The position numbers and the translations under genes were made by a program. A DNA stretch of 45,760 bases from Desulfofalx alkaliphila DSM 12257 (lineage in GTDB: Bacteria > Bacillota > Desulfotomaculia > Desulfotomaculales > Desulfohalotomaculaceae), in assembly GCF_000711975.1 (NCBI RefSeq), contig NZ_KL544001.1:1-45760 (forward strand), given 5' to 3'. A model generated the notes under the pieces. It saw only the letters and a list, made by a program, of their open reading frames with translations. It was not told the DNA's origin and did not search any database. Of this stretch, positions 8,618-16,970 are shown in pieces. Numbering within the stretch: the stretch's first letter is position 1; each line of letters opens with the position of its first letter.

Positions 8618-9892
8618 ATGCAAGTGATGAGGGAAGAGGCACATCGTGGAGGGTTGCACTACGGTTGGATTATTTTATTGATGGGCATTCTGGTGGTATG
8701 TGGGGCGCTTGGTTTAGCACGCTTTGGTTTTGGAATGATACTGCCCTCTATGCAGCAAGGACTTGGACTAAGCCACGACCAGACTGGTTTTATTGCATCG
8801 GCTAACATGTTCGGTTACTTTATTAGTGCATTAGTAGCAGGTTTGTTGGCTAGTCGGTTCGGTCCCCGCATTGTTTGTGCAGTGGGTTTGGTTTGGGTAG
8901 CGCTGGCCATGGCCTTAACAGGTTTGGCAAATGATGTGTATACTGCAGCACTGGCTCGATTTCTTACCGGAGCAGGCAGTGCAGGGGCCAATGTGGCAAT
9001 AATGGGATTGGCAGCAGCCTGGTTTGCCAGTAACCGTAGGGGTATGGCCATGGGGTTTTTAGTAGGCGGTTCCGGCCTCGGCATTGCTATTACCGGTTTA
9101 ACAGTACCCCTGGTAAACGGGATCTTTCTAGAGGCAGGCTGGCGCTATAATTGGTTTTTGCTTGGCATCATTGCAATGCTAATGGCGATATTGGCATGGT
9201 TTATACTGCGCAACAATCCTTCGGAGAAGCAACTTACGCCCATTGGCGGTCTGCCGGATATCAATGAAATAAATCCCAAGGATGCCAGCCCCGGTGATCT
9301 TAGTATCACTAACATTATTAAAATTAAAGGCACAATTCCTTTGGCCACCCTTTATTTTTGCTTTGGTTTTTCGTACATAATTACTGCCACATATCTGGTT
9401 ACGTTCCTGGTGGATGAACTGGGCTGCTCACAAGAACTGGCGGGACAGATTTGGAGCACAGCCGGAATGCTAGGGATTGTCAGTGGATTAATGTGGGGTA
9501 TGCTTTCTGATCGGTTTGGACGTCGGGCTATGCTGGTGACCATATTTTTAATCCAGGCAGGGGCTTACTTGTTGTTGCAGGCCAAGTTTACCGAAGGTTT
9601 TTTACTTTGGCTGCCGGCAGTACTGTATGGGCTGACAGCCTGGAGTATTCCGGGTATAGCTGCTTCTTGTTGTGGTGACATAAGTGATGCCAGGCGGGCG
9701 CCGGCAGTATTGGGGTTCATCACCTTTGTGTTTGGGTTGGGCCAAGTGCTAGGCCCTGTGGCAGCCGGTTTTATAAAAGAATTTACCACTTCGTTTGGGG
9801 GAGCCTTTGTTTTGGCTGCGGCAGTGGCAATAATGGGAGCCTTATTCTCTAGCCGTTTAGTAATTCCCAATTGGCGAATACCCAATTCATAA
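8618..9892 (+). CDS. MFS transporter
   Basis: Major facilitator permease with about 12 hydrophobic segments. Conserved loops are GLLASRFGPRIV after TM2 and GMLSDRFGRRAML between TM8 and TM9. The GSGLGIAITGLTVPLV region resembles the YbfB/YjiJ-type group. The start chosen is ATG 8618, with AGAAGGAG about 11 bases upstream. A longer frame from TTG 8543 would begin inside the terminator hairpin and is unlikely. Length is 424 residues. Substrate unknown; the neighbouring MarR, MATE and aromatic-type enzymes make a small organic compound possible (inference). Confidence 0.88.
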   Translation: MQVMREEAHRGGLHYGWIILLMGILVVCGALGLARFGFGMILPSMQQGLGLSHDQTGFIASANMFGYFISALVAGLLASRFGPRIVCAVGLVWVALAMALTGLANDVYTAALARFLTGAGSAGANVAIMGLAAAWFASNRRGMAMGFLVGGSGLGIAITGLTVPLVNGIFLEAGWRYNWFLLGIIAMLMAILAWFILRNNPSEKQLTPIGGLPDINEINPKDASPGDLSITNIIKIKGTIPLATLYFCFGFSYIITATYLVTFLVDELGCSQELAGQIWSTAGMLGIVSGLMWGMLSDRFGRRAMLVTIFLIQAGAYLLLQAKFTEGFLLWLPAVLYGLTAWSIPGIAASCCGDISDARRAPAVLGFITFVFGLGQVLGPVAAGFIKEFTTSFGGAFVLAAAVAIMGALFSSRLVIPNWRIPNS

Positions 9893-9926
9893 TATATATA
9901 AGCCGAAGAAACCCTTTTTCTAAATA

Positions 9927-9962
9927 ATAAAAAGCTATGGTTTTTAACCATGGCTTTTTATT
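9927..9962. terminator. Terminator after the MFS gene
   Basis: A long A-rich/T-rich hairpin (about 9927-9942 with 9946-9961) with a T-run on each strand, so likely bidirectional. Confidence 0.8.
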
Positions 9963-10020
9963 ATTTATACAAGCCATACTCGCAAGAAAAATGTTACCAA
10001 TATATCAAAAAGGGCCAAGG

Positions 10021-10038
10021 TGTTAGCCTGTGCTAACA
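10021..10038. promoter_or_regulatory. Inverted repeat upstream of the SLC13 remnant and ASST1
   Basis: TGTTAGC-CTGT-GCTAACA is a perfect 7-bp dyad. A TATAAT-like box follows near 10060. It is a candidate operator or remnant promoter region for the ASST1 cassette; no partner regulator is identified. Confidence 0.35.
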
Positions 10039-10135
10039 TCAATATTATACGCCGATGTTATAATTGTTAACAAAAGTACAATCGGATAATGTAAAGGGGG
10101 ACCGGCTCGGCCCTTATGATTGTAGGTGCCTTTGA

Positions 10136-10419
10136 AAGATCCACTTTGCTTACGGAGTAATGGGTGTAATACTGACGCCCATTATATACACCTTTTCAAT
10201 ACAAAACGGTGTCACCCCATGGCCATAACAAGGGCGGTAATATTTGCCTTGCATGTGGCAATCTTAACCCCTGCGGCCTCACCCTATGCTGCTATTTTAA
10301 TTGGCAATCGGGATTGGTTAGAACCAAAAGATGTTGTTAAATATGGCAGTGTGTTTTTAATCGGTTGCTTCCTGCTGTATTTGTTAATAGGCATGCCTTT
10401 GGCAAATCTTATTTACTAA
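10136..10419 (+). pseudogene. C-terminal remnant of an SLC13/DASS-family anion transporter
   Basis: Only the last ~90 residues of the transporter survive. One frame (10136 to about 10228) reads HFAYGVMGVILTPIIYTF, ending NGVTPWP and a stop. The next frame then continues ITRAVIFALHVAILTPAASP through GNRDWLEPKDVVKYG to a hydrophobic end. This lines up with the end of the transporter at 41642-42277 (AFLTPAASP, SNKEWMRPADIYKYG). The piece is therefore 5'-truncated and also frameshifted near 10222. It ends 32 bases before ASST1, just as the second transporter precedes ASST2. It shows that an ancestral transporter-ASST cassette has decayed here. Confidence 0.75.
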
Positions 10420-10451
10420 TAAACTAACTATCACAAAAAGGAGGATTTATA

Positions 10452-12317
10452 ATGGCAGTTCAGTTTAAAAAGTTTGATCACATCATTACCGAGCAGTTTC
10501 GGGCAGAACAAGAATTTTTAGCGGAATACCGAAAGGGTAATTATACCTTTGCAAATCCCTATGTAAAACTAAATCCTTACCTCATTGCTCCTTTGACAGC
10601 CTTGGTGATGTTTAAAACAGCGGAGCCAACAACGGTAAGTGTCACTGTTAAAGGGAAAGAAAAGGCTGGGGATATTGGCTTTAGCTTTCCTGAAGCCACC
10701 GAACACCTGATACCTGTTTACGGCCTTTACCCCGGTTATGAAAACCAAGTTGAATTGGTGTTAGGAAACGGGGAGGGTAACCTTCTTACCATCCAGACAG
10801 AAGAAGCACCGGATTTGGTAAAACGTCCAACCAAGATTACCACCACTGCAGAATATTTCCAAGACAACCTTATGTTTCTTAGCCCCACATCTCCTGCCAT
10901 GACCGCGGGCTATGATTACCGCGGAGATGTTCGCTGGTATGGTACCCTTAACTTTGTCTTCGATATAAAGAGGGCCAGAAACGGTCGCCTGTTAATTGGT
11001 ACCCATCGCTTGCTGATGCCCCCATACCACACCACCGGTATTTACGAAATGGGCATGATTGGTAAGATTTACAAGGAGTATCGTGTGCCCGGCGGCTATC
11101 ACCATGACCAATTTGAAATGGAAGACGGCAACCTGCTCATTTTAACCCAAGATCCATCCAGGGGCACCGTTGAAGATATGTGCGTATTGGTTGACCGCAA
11201 AACCGGGGAAATTTTGAAAGCATGGGATTACCAAAAGGTATTGCCCCAGGATGTGGGCGGCTCCGGCAGCCAAGATGCCCATGACTGGTTCCACAACAAT
11301 GCAGTATGGTATGACAAGAAGACCCACACCTTAACCTTATCCGGACGCCACCAGGATGCCATTATCAACATTGATTACGACACCGGCGAATTAAATTGGG
11401 TTATTGGTGACCCAGAGGGCTGGCCCCAGGAGTTAGTTGACAAGTACTTCTTCAAGCCGGTGGGTGACGGGGATTTTGACTGGCAATATGAGCAGCATGC
11501 CTGTGTTGTACTGCCCGACGGCGACATCATGGCCTTTGACAACGGTCACTGGAGGGCGAAAGTAAAAGAAAAATACCTACCGGCCAAGGACAACTTCTCC
11601 CGGGGTGTGAGATATAGAATTGATACTGAAAAAATGGAAATTGAACAGGTATGGCAGTATGGTAAAGAAAGGGGAGAAGAATTCTTCTCAACCTACATCT
11701 GCAACGTAGAATATTACGACGAGGGCCACTATCTGGTGCACTCCGGCGGTATTGGTACATTTGACGGCGAAACCTGCAACAAGCCTCCGGTGCAGTACAG
11801 GGGCGAAGATGAGAAAAAAGTTGTACTTCGTTCAGTAACTGTGGAGTTAAAGGACGATGAAGTTGTGTACGAAATGGAATTGCCGGCAAACTACTACCGG
11901 GCAGAAAAATTAAAGCTTTACTGTGCAGAGGATGTATTAACCCTGGGTAAAGGTGAATTGTTGGGCACCTTAGGGGTTACCGAAGAGTTTACAACCATTC
12001 CCCCCACCGAACCGGGCGGCATGGTACCTGACAAATACAATGTTAAAATAGGTCTGGAGGAAGATAGGCTGATTTTCAAAGCAACCTTTGATAAAGGACA
12101 AATGGTACTGCTGCAGTTGGAAGGTGACACAAGCCATAGCTACTTTGTACCCACCACTAAGCGTCCATTCTTAGCCATGTGTGTAGGTACCTTCCAAGAA
12201 AGTGACGAGCGGGCGGTGGAATTCCCGGTGAGCAGGGAAAATCTGTCCGGTGAATTTAAAATATCTCTCATCGTGGACGAGTACAAATATGACACAGGGG
12301 TAACCGTTAACCTCTAA
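10452..12317 (+). CDS. Arylsulfate sulfotransferase ASST1 (PAPS-independent)
   Basis: The ASST family moves a sulfuryl group from an aryl sulfate ester to a phenolic acceptor through a sulfo-histidine. 621 residues: an N-terminal Ig-like domain (about 1-120), then the six-bladed beta-propeller. Residues that match the E. coli enzyme's active site are His281 and Asn283 in DWFHNNAVWYD, Arg299 in SGRHQDAI (the same 18-residue spacing as His356/Arg374), and the sulfurylated-type His349 in EQHACVVLPDGD. His217/His218 in GYHHD may correspond to His252. Unlike periplasmic AssT there is no signal peptide, so it probably acts in the cytoplasm. The start is ATG 10452 behind AAAAGGAGG. It is a close paralog of the gene at 42443. 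No dsbL/dsbI partners are adjacent. Confidence 0.93.
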   Translation: MAVQFKKFDHIITEQFRAEQEFLAEYRKGNYTFANPYVKLNPYLIAPLTALVMFKTAEPTTVSVTVKGKEKAGDIGFSFPEATEHLIPVYGLYPGYENQVELVLGNGEGNLLTIQTEEAPDLVKRPTKITTTAEYFQDNLMFLSPTSPAMTAGYDYRGDVRWYGTLNFVFDIKRARNGRLLIGTHRLLMPPYHTTGIYEMGMIGKIYKEYRVPGGYHHDQFEMEDGNLLILTQDPSRGTVEDMCVLVDRKTGEILKAWDYQKVLPQDVGGSGSQDAHDWFHNNAVWYDKKTHTLTLSGRHQDAIINIDYDTGELNWVIGDPEGWPQELVDKYFFKPVGDGDFDWQYEQHACVVLPDGDIMAFDNGHWRAKVKEKYLPAKDNFSRGVRYRIDTEKMEIEQVWQYGKERGEEFFSTYICNVEYYDEGHYLVHSGGIGTFDGETCNKPPVQYRGEDEKKVVLRSVTVELKDDEVVYEMELPANYYRAEKLKLYCAEDVLTLGKGELLGTLGVTEEFTTIPPTEPGGMVPDKYNVKIGLEEDRLIFKATFDKGQMVLLQLEGDTSHSYFVPTTKRPFLAMCVGTFQESDERAVEFPVSRENLSGEFKISLIVDEYKYDTGVTVNL

Positions 12318-12330
12318 CACTGTACCTAAA

Positions 12331-12362
12331 GTAATGGGCGGGCCACTGGGTCCGTCCATTAC
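12331..12362 (+). terminator. Hairpin after ASST1
   Basis: An 11-bp stem with one G-U pair (12331-12341 with 12352-12362) but no T-run. It is probably a weak or processing-type terminator, and it ends just before the marR promoter. Confidence 0.45.
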
Positions 12363-12367
12363 ATATA

Positions 12368-12396
12368 TTGACAATGGTTAGACATCTAACTATAAT
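12368..12396 (+). promoter_or_regulatory. marR promoter with embedded operator
   Basis: A consensus promoter, TTGACA (12368-12373), 17-base spacer, TATAAT (12391-12396). The operator TTAGACATCTAAC (12378-12390) fills the spacer. The identical core occurs again before the nitroreductase gene. Its position would block RNA polymerase, so autorepression is likely. Confidence 0.85.
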
Positions 12397-12402
12397 AACA
12401 CT

Positions 12403-12846
12403 ATGAAGAAAGGAAATGCACTGTCCCTGATAAGCAGAATAAGGGAAAAAGCAACCAAACTGATTATTAAAGAACTGGAAGGCCATGGGATTGAAGGTAT
12501 TGTTCCTTCCCACGGTGATATTTTAGTTATCCTTTTTCAGGGCGAAAGATATACCATGAAGGAGTTAGCGGATAAAATTCATCGCACAAAACCCACAGTT
12601 ACGGTACTAATAGAAAAACTGGTCCAATATGGTTTTGTTGAGAAGGAAAAAGACAGTGAAGATGCTAGGCTTACCTATGTAAAACTAACTAAAAAAGGGA
12701 GGCAGCTGAAACCGATCTTTGATACCGTTTCCGGTAGGCTAAATGCAGTTATGTACGGAGATTTAACAGAGAAAGAGGCAGAAACCTTTGAAAATTTACT
12801 GGAAAGGGTTAACGCCACCTTTGACAGGAATATGAATCTGCAGTAG
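12403..12846 (+). CDS. MarR-family transcriptional regulator
   Basis: A 147-residue winged-helix repressor of the MarR family. The HTH is MKELADKIHRTKPTVTVLIEKL (split here about residues 50-72) and the wing is EKDSEDARLTYVKLTKKG. MarR proteins usually sense phenolic or oxidising compounds. ATG 12403 lies only seven bases after the TATAAT box, so the mRNA is predicted to be leaderless; a CTG at 12421 behind GAAAGGA is the alternative. It likely represses itself and the nitroreductase gene, since both carry the same TTAGACATCTAA operator. Confidence 0.88.
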   Translation: MKKGNALSLISRIREKATKLIIKELEGHGIEGIVPSHGDILVILFQGERYTMKELADKIHRTKPTVTVLIEKLVQYGFVEKEKDSEDARLTYVKLTKKGRQLKPIFDTVSGRLNAVMYGDLTEKEAETFENLLERVNATFDRNMNLQ

Positions 12847-12870
12847 ATTCATAAATTTTTACCTTAATAA

Positions 12871-12884
12871 TTAGACATCTAACT
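12871..12884 (+). promoter_or_regulatory. MarR operator before the nitroreductase gene
   Basis: TTAGACATCTAACTA is identical to the site in the marR promoter. A weak -10 (TAATAT, 12884-12889) overlaps its end. GGGGGT before ATG 12912 is the ribosome site. Confidence 0.75.
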
Positions 12885-12911
12885 AATATAAACTTTCAGG
12901 GGGTAGAGAAA

Positions 12912-13676
12912 ATGAATGAGGTGTTAAAAACAATCCATAGTTTGCACACAAGCCGTGACTTTTCTGAAAGGGCAGTCTCTGATGATGACTTAAATACCAT
13001 CCTTGATGCTGCCGTTCGGGCTGCCAACGCCTCATCCCGGCAGAGTTATTCCATTATTGTGGTGGATGATCGAGAATTGATGAAAGAGTACTTTAATTAT
13101 GTGGGCAGCAAGGCTTTAGTCTTTTGTGTGGACTACAACCGAATAGTGGACACAGCCCAACACCTTAATTACGAATATTCCTGTGACAATATCTCCAGTT
13201 TTATATCAGGCAGCACAGACGCTGCCCTGGCGGCTCAAAATGCAGTCATAGCCGCCCGTTCCTTGGGAATTGACTCAATGTTTACCAATAGTTTGCACCG
13301 CGGTGACTTGTCTAAATTCTACCAACAATTTAATCTGCCGGAGAAGTATTGCTTTCCGCTAATTACATTAATTTTAGGCTATGGCCTTGAAGAAAAGCGC
13401 GGTTGTAAAGGTAGGCTAAGGGGACCCGGTGTAATCCATTACGGTAAATATCAACCTTTAACTGAAGAACAGCTGGATCAAGTGGTGGATCAGTACAACC
13501 AACCGGAAAATAAATTAGGGCTGCCCTTCTTTAAGCCCAGTGAAGACTTCCCCAACTACCTGGATTGGTTTTTTGCAGTGTGGAGTAAACCTCAAAAATC
13601 TGAACAATTTGCAAAAATGCAAGATAAACTTTATGCCACCTTACAAAAGGCCGGTTTTATTAAGGAGGGCTTGTAG
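12912..13676 (+). CDS. Nitroreductase-family flavoprotein
   Basis: FMN-dependent NAD(P)H oxidoreductase of the nitroreductase fold. The N-terminal HTSRDFSERAVSDDDL segment binds the flavin phosphate (usually an Arg-Ser/Arg-Asp motif), and the AANASSRQSYSIIVV and DAALAAQNAVIAARSLGIDS helices are typical of the dimer interface. The C-terminal part carries the GRLRGPGVIHYGKY element and an extra ~60-residue tail rich in aromatic residues. Such enzymes reduce nitroaromatics, quinones or flavins. Control by the adjacent MarR is indicated by the shared operator, pointing to an inducible response to an aromatic or redox-active compound (inference). Confidence 0.88.
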   Translation: MNEVLKTIHSLHTSRDFSERAVSDDDLNTILDAAVRAANASSRQSYSIIVVDDRELMKEYFNYVGSKALVFCVDYNRIVDTAQHLNYEYSCDNISSFISGSTDAALAAQNAVIAARSLGIDSMFTNSLHRGDLSKFYQQFNLPEKYCFPLITLILGYGLEEKRGCKGRLRGPGVIHYGKYQPLTEEQLDQVVDQYNQPENKLGLPFFKPSEDFPNYLDWFFAVWSKPQKSEQFAKMQDKLYATLQKAGFIKEGL

Positions 13677-13716
13677 AACAAGGTGGCCAAAAACTAAAGA
13701 AGAAAACTAAAGCTTT

Positions 13717-13760
13717 AAGGGGTTGTGCCGAAAGGTTCAGTTTCGGTACAACCCCTTTTT
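13717..13760 (+). terminator. Strong terminator after the nitroreductase gene
   Basis: A 17-bp nearly perfect stem (13717-13733 with 13741-13757) ending in TTTTT. The rest of the 13761-14024 gap holds no gene I can support. Confidence 0.92.
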
Positions 13761-14024
13761 AAGCCGGCCGGCTGCCTAAAAACAGCTCTTTATTGCTTCC
13801 ATAACACTACTTTCATTGGGGGTATAATTATACTCCTTGCCAACAATAAAATACCTTTATTTAAAAATATCAGCTCTGTGGACCGGAAAGATTTATTTGT
13901 GATGAAGGTAAAAGGAAATATTGTTAGAATTGGTTTTATGTAGCAGAATTGAGTTTACGGCTCCTTTTCAATGCACTATCATGCTATTGAATCAAAAGAT
14001 TGCATAGAGGGGGGAGGCTAATTA

Positions 14025-14897
14025 ATGATGGAATTAACATTATACATATTGGATGTTTTTGCGGAAAAAAAGTATGCCGGCAACCAACTTGCAGTGATTA
14101 GAAATGCCAATCTTTTATCAGACAATGAAATGCAAGGAATAGCTAAGGAAATGAATTTTTCTGAGACTACCTTTATATTATCAGATAAAGCTAGAAACGG
14201 CGGTTACGATGTAAGGATCTTTACCCCTGAGGAAGAGCTGCCCTTTGCAGGTCATCCGACACTGGGGACAGCCTATGTGATAAAAGAGGAAATTATCAAT
14301 AAGCCTGTTGATTCAGTAATACTGAATTTGAAGGTTGGGCAAATCCCGGTTACTTTTGAAAATGAAGTCTTGTGGATGAAGCAAATAGAACCAAGCTTTG
14401 GCAGCATAATTGATGCAGAACCAATTGCTAAATCATTGGGAATTGAAGTAGAGGAAATAGATACAAGGTTTAACATCCAGGAAGTATCAACCGGATTGCC
14501 TTTTATTATTGTTCCTTTAAAAACCTTAAACGCTGTAAGAAAAGCTAAAATCCAAAGCGAAGAGTTCCGTCAATTAATAAAGGGTACCGAAGCAAAGGCA
14601 ATACTGGTCTTTTGCCCGGAGACTTATAAGCCCGAAAATCACCTGAACGCCCGTGTATTTGTAGATTTCTATGGCATCCCGGAAGACCCGGCAACTGGAA
14701 GCGCCAATGGTTGTTTGGCTGGGTACTTGGTGAAAAACAGATATTTTAATAACAAGCAAATTAATATACGTGTAGAGCAAGGATATGAAATCGGAAGACC
14801 GTCACTGCTGCTGTTAAAGGCAAGGGAAGAAGACGGAAGCTGCGAAGTTTTAGTGGGCGGGAATGTGATTATGGTTGCCAAGGGAGAGTTAGTTTAA
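14025..14897 (+). CDS. PhzF-family isomerase/epimerase-like protein
   Basis: A 290-residue member of the PhzF family (diaminopimelate-epimerase fold). The catalytic Glu47 lies in MNFSETTFI. The conserved FAGHPTLGTA motif (about 74-83) and the C-terminal DPATGSANG motif (about 219-227) are present. PhzF isomerises a dihydro-hydroxyanthranilate in phenazine makers. Most homologs outside phenazine clusters have unknown substrates, and no other phz gene is here. ATG 14025 is behind GGGGGGAGG; a second ATG follows directly. Confidence 0.88.
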   Translation: MMELTLYILDVFAEKKYAGNQLAVIRNANLLSDNEMQGIAKEMNFSETTFILSDKARNGGYDVRIFTPEEELPFAGHPTLGTAYVIKEEIINKPVDSVILNLKVGQIPVTFENEVLWMKQIEPSFGSIIDAEPIAKSLGIEVEEIDTRFNIQEVSTGLPFIIVPLKTLNAVRKAKIQSEEFRQLIKGTEAKAILVFCPETYKPENHLNARVFVDFYGIPEDPATGSANGCLAGYLVKNRYFNNKQINIRVEQGYEIGRPSLLLLKAREEDGSCEVLVGGNVIMVAKGELV

Positions 14898-14910
14898 ATT
14901 AAGAAAAATC

Positions 14911-14933
14911 GGTGGACGAGAGATTCGTCCACC
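14911..14933. terminator. Bidirectional terminator between phzF and the MATE gene
   Basis: A perfect 9-bp stem (14911-14919 with 14925-14933). The T-run is better on the minus strand (GATTTTTCTT), serving the convergent MATE gene. Confidence 0.8.
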
Positions 14934-14943
14934 TTTACCTTAA

Positions 14944-16323
14944 TTATTCACTTGTAGACTGTGCCATGGTTGCAGTTTTTTTGACGGGAAAAAATATAGA
15001 TTTGTAACTATAAATAAAAACAAGGGCAAGGAGAAAAGACAATAGGTCTGCCACCGGAAAGGCCAGCCAAATGCCCTCTAACTTAAACTTAAGCGGAAGA
15101 ATCAGTATTAAGGGAATTAAAAACAATATTTGACGCGAGGTGGACAGGATAAAGGCAGCCTTAGCCATTCCCAATGCCTGAAATACTGCCCCGGTCACCG
15201 ATTGAATACCGACGGTAAGGGAAAGGGCAAACATAATTCTTAAGGCTGTTTGACCTATCTTGATGGCTGTACTGTCGCTTGTAAAAACCAATAAGATGGG
15301 TTTAGGAAAGGCCATAATTATGACAAAACAAACTGCCACAATGACAGTGGAAGCTTTTATGGCCAGGCTGATAGATTCACTCACACGGTGGTGTTGTTTT
15401 GCCCCGTAGTTGTAGCCCACTATGGGCAAAAGTCCTTGAACTATGCCGATAACGGGCATGAAGGAGAGCATAATAATCCTGTGGATGATGCCGAATACCC
15501 CCACTGCAATGTCTCCGCCATAGATAATCAACATGTGGTTGGCAAAGACAAACATAATACTTCCTGCCGCCTGTTGAACAAAGGCCGATGAGCCAATGGC
15601 CAGTATTTGTTTAATAATTGCAAGCTTAGGCCGTAAATAGGGCGCATAAAAGGAAAGACTGCTCTTTCCGGCGGCATAGTAGTGGATCAGGTAAACGGTT
15701 GTAATTCCTTGGGCCACCACTGCCGACAGGGCAGATCCTTTAATTCCCATGTCAAATCCAAAGATAAAAAGCGGTGTAAAGATAATATTAAGAATTGCTG
15801 AGATAAGCATGGTATACATGGCAATGCGGGCATTGCCTTCGGAACGGACAATATTATTCATGCAAAAACCAACGGCAAAGAAGAAGGTGCCGTATAAAAT
15901 AATCCCTAAATACTCCTGGGCGTAAGGCAGTATACTTTCAGAGGAGCCAAATAAATATAGTATGGGTGTTAAGTATTTTAATCCAAGCACTACACCAAGG
16001 ACGCTTACGATTAGTAGCAGGGTAATTATATTGCCAAATACCTTGTTAGCCTCTTCGATTTTATTAGCTCCCAGCAGCCTTGATATCAGGGATGCCCCCC
16101 CAATACCGATGGCCCCTGCCACTGCCATAATAATCAATTGCACGGGAAAGGCAATGGATACTGCAGAAACCCCCACCATTCCCACTGCTCTTTCTACAAA
16201 TATTGCATTTACAATATTATATGATGCCATCACAAGCAGACCAAATGCTGCAGGGGTTGCCAGTTTTGTTAACACCTTTGGTATGGGTTCCTTGCCCAAC
16301 CTTTCAATGTGTTGCTGTTTCAC
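14944..16323 (-). CDS. MATE-family multidrug efflux transporter
   Basis: 459 residues with about 12 membrane segments in two repeated halves, as in NorM/MepA-type sodium- or proton-driven exporters. Recognisable parts are GKEPIPKVLTKLATPAAFGLLVMASYN at the N-terminus (shown to residue ~35), GIGGASLISRLLGA in the first half and GLLPIVGYNYGAK at the start of the second half. The start is a GTG behind AAAGGAGAA. It follows the marR gene by 13 bases, so the two form an operon and the regulator probably controls this pump. Confidence 0.92.
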   Translation of the reverse strand: MKQQHIERLGKEPIPKVLTKLATPAAFGLLVMASYNIVNAIFVERAVGMVGVSAVSIAFPVQLIIMAVAGAIGIGGASLISRLLGANKIEEANKVFGNIITLLLIVSVLGVVLGLKYLTPILYLFGSSESILPYAQEYLGIILYGTFFFAVGFCMNNIVRSEGNARIAMYTMLISAILNIIFTPLFIFGFDMGIKGSALSAVVAQGITTVYLIHYYAAGKSSLSFYAPYLRPKLAIIKQILAIGSSAFVQQAAGSIMFVFANHMLIIYGGDIAVGVFGIIHRIIMLSFMPVIGIVQGLLPIVGYNYGAKQHHRVSESISLAIKASTVIVAVCFVIIMAFPKPILLVFTSDSTAIKIGQTALRIMFALSLTVGIQSVTGAVFQALGMAKAAFILSTSRQILFLIPLILILPLKFKLEGIWLAFPVADLLSFLLALVFIYSYKSIFFPVKKTATMAQSTSE

Positions 16324-16336
16324 TAAGATTTCTCCT

Positions 16337-16777
16337 TTATGGTCGTTTGTTATCTATGTATACAGTTGCATTTTCAGCCATCTTCTCCAACAGCGCCAGG
16401 GCATAATCCACTTCTTGCGGGCTCATACCGTGGGTAATAACTTCAGACCACCTGTTGATGATGGAATATGCCCGGGGCTGAAAGTCCTTTGCCTTTTGTG
16501 TTAAAAAGACCAGGTTTGATCGCAAATCCTTTTGATTTTGCTTTCTGCTCACATAACCGGCCTCTTCCAGTTTGCTTATGGCCCTGGCGGTGGTTCCTTT
16601 GTCGATGTTTAAGCAGCGGGCCAGCTGATCCTGTGGTAAGCCGTCTTTTTTATATAGGACCACTAAAAAAAGAAACTGCCCTGTGCCGATCTTATATTGT
16701 TTTAATTCCCTGGCAACATAAATTTGACCATAGCGGTACAGCAATGAGATCCATTTCCCAAGAGACATGGTATCCAT
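16337..16777 (-). CDS. MarR-family regulator of the MATE operon
   Basis: A 146-residue winged-helix regulator. The DNA-binding part contains LPQDQLARCLNIDKGTTARA (about residues 49-68), and the wing is NQKDLRSNLVFLTQKAKD. I start at ATG 16777, with AAGGAGGAAG directly upstream; a longer frame from 16804 lacks a ribosome site and would begin in the operator. It is unrelated in operator sequence to the marR at 12403. It likely represses its own operon with the MATE pump through the two dyads at 16790-16841. Confidence 0.88.
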   Translation of the reverse strand: MDTMSLGKWISLLYRYGQIYVARELKQYKIGTGQFLFLVVLYKKDGLPQDQLARCLNIDKGTTARAISKLEEAGYVSRKQNQKDLRSNLVFLTQKAKDFQPRAYSIINRWSEVITHGMSPQEVDYALALLEKMAENATVYIDNKRP

Positions 16778-16789
16778 TATCTTCCTCCT

Positions 16790-16841
16790 TAGTTGTGCAT
16801 ACAACTAACATTATAAACAAAAAAGGTTGTCAATACAACTA
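16790..16841 (-). promoter_or_regulatory. Promoter and two operators of the marR-MATE operon
   Basis: Minus strand: -35 TTGTAT (16838-16833), 17-base spacer, -10 TATAAT (16815-16810). One dyad, TAGTTGT-GCAT-ACAACTA (16790-16807), lies just after the -10. A second, GTTGT-CAAT-ACAAC (16826-16839), covers the -35. The two are 36 bases apart centre to centre. This arrangement suits autorepression. Confidence 0.8.
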
Positions 16842-16879
16842 AATAAAAAAATATAGTCTAATAAAAATTAAAGTAATGT

Positions 16880-16908
16880 TTTACAAAAAGGAACAGTAGA
16901 ATTATAAT
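16880..16908 (+). promoter_or_regulatory. nagB promoter
   Basis: TTTACA (16880-16885), a 17-base spacer, and TATAAT (16903-16908). Confidence 0.75.
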
Positions 16909-16970
16909 GAAAAAGGACGCCGGTGAAAGAAAAGCAGTGGTTAAGCTCTTTATTAAACGGAGGCGATAAA

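Noticed and set aside
13725-13943. 72-codon ORF after the nitroreductase gene, with a segment vaguely like a Crp N-terminus
   Set aside because: Its start lies inside a strong terminator stem, no ribosome site is seen, and the similarity is too short to support even a gene remnant.
14025-14897. A phenazine biosynthesis locus
   Set aside because: Only a PhzF-family gene is present; no phzA/B/D/E/G-like gene lies nearby, and most PhzF homologs have other roles.
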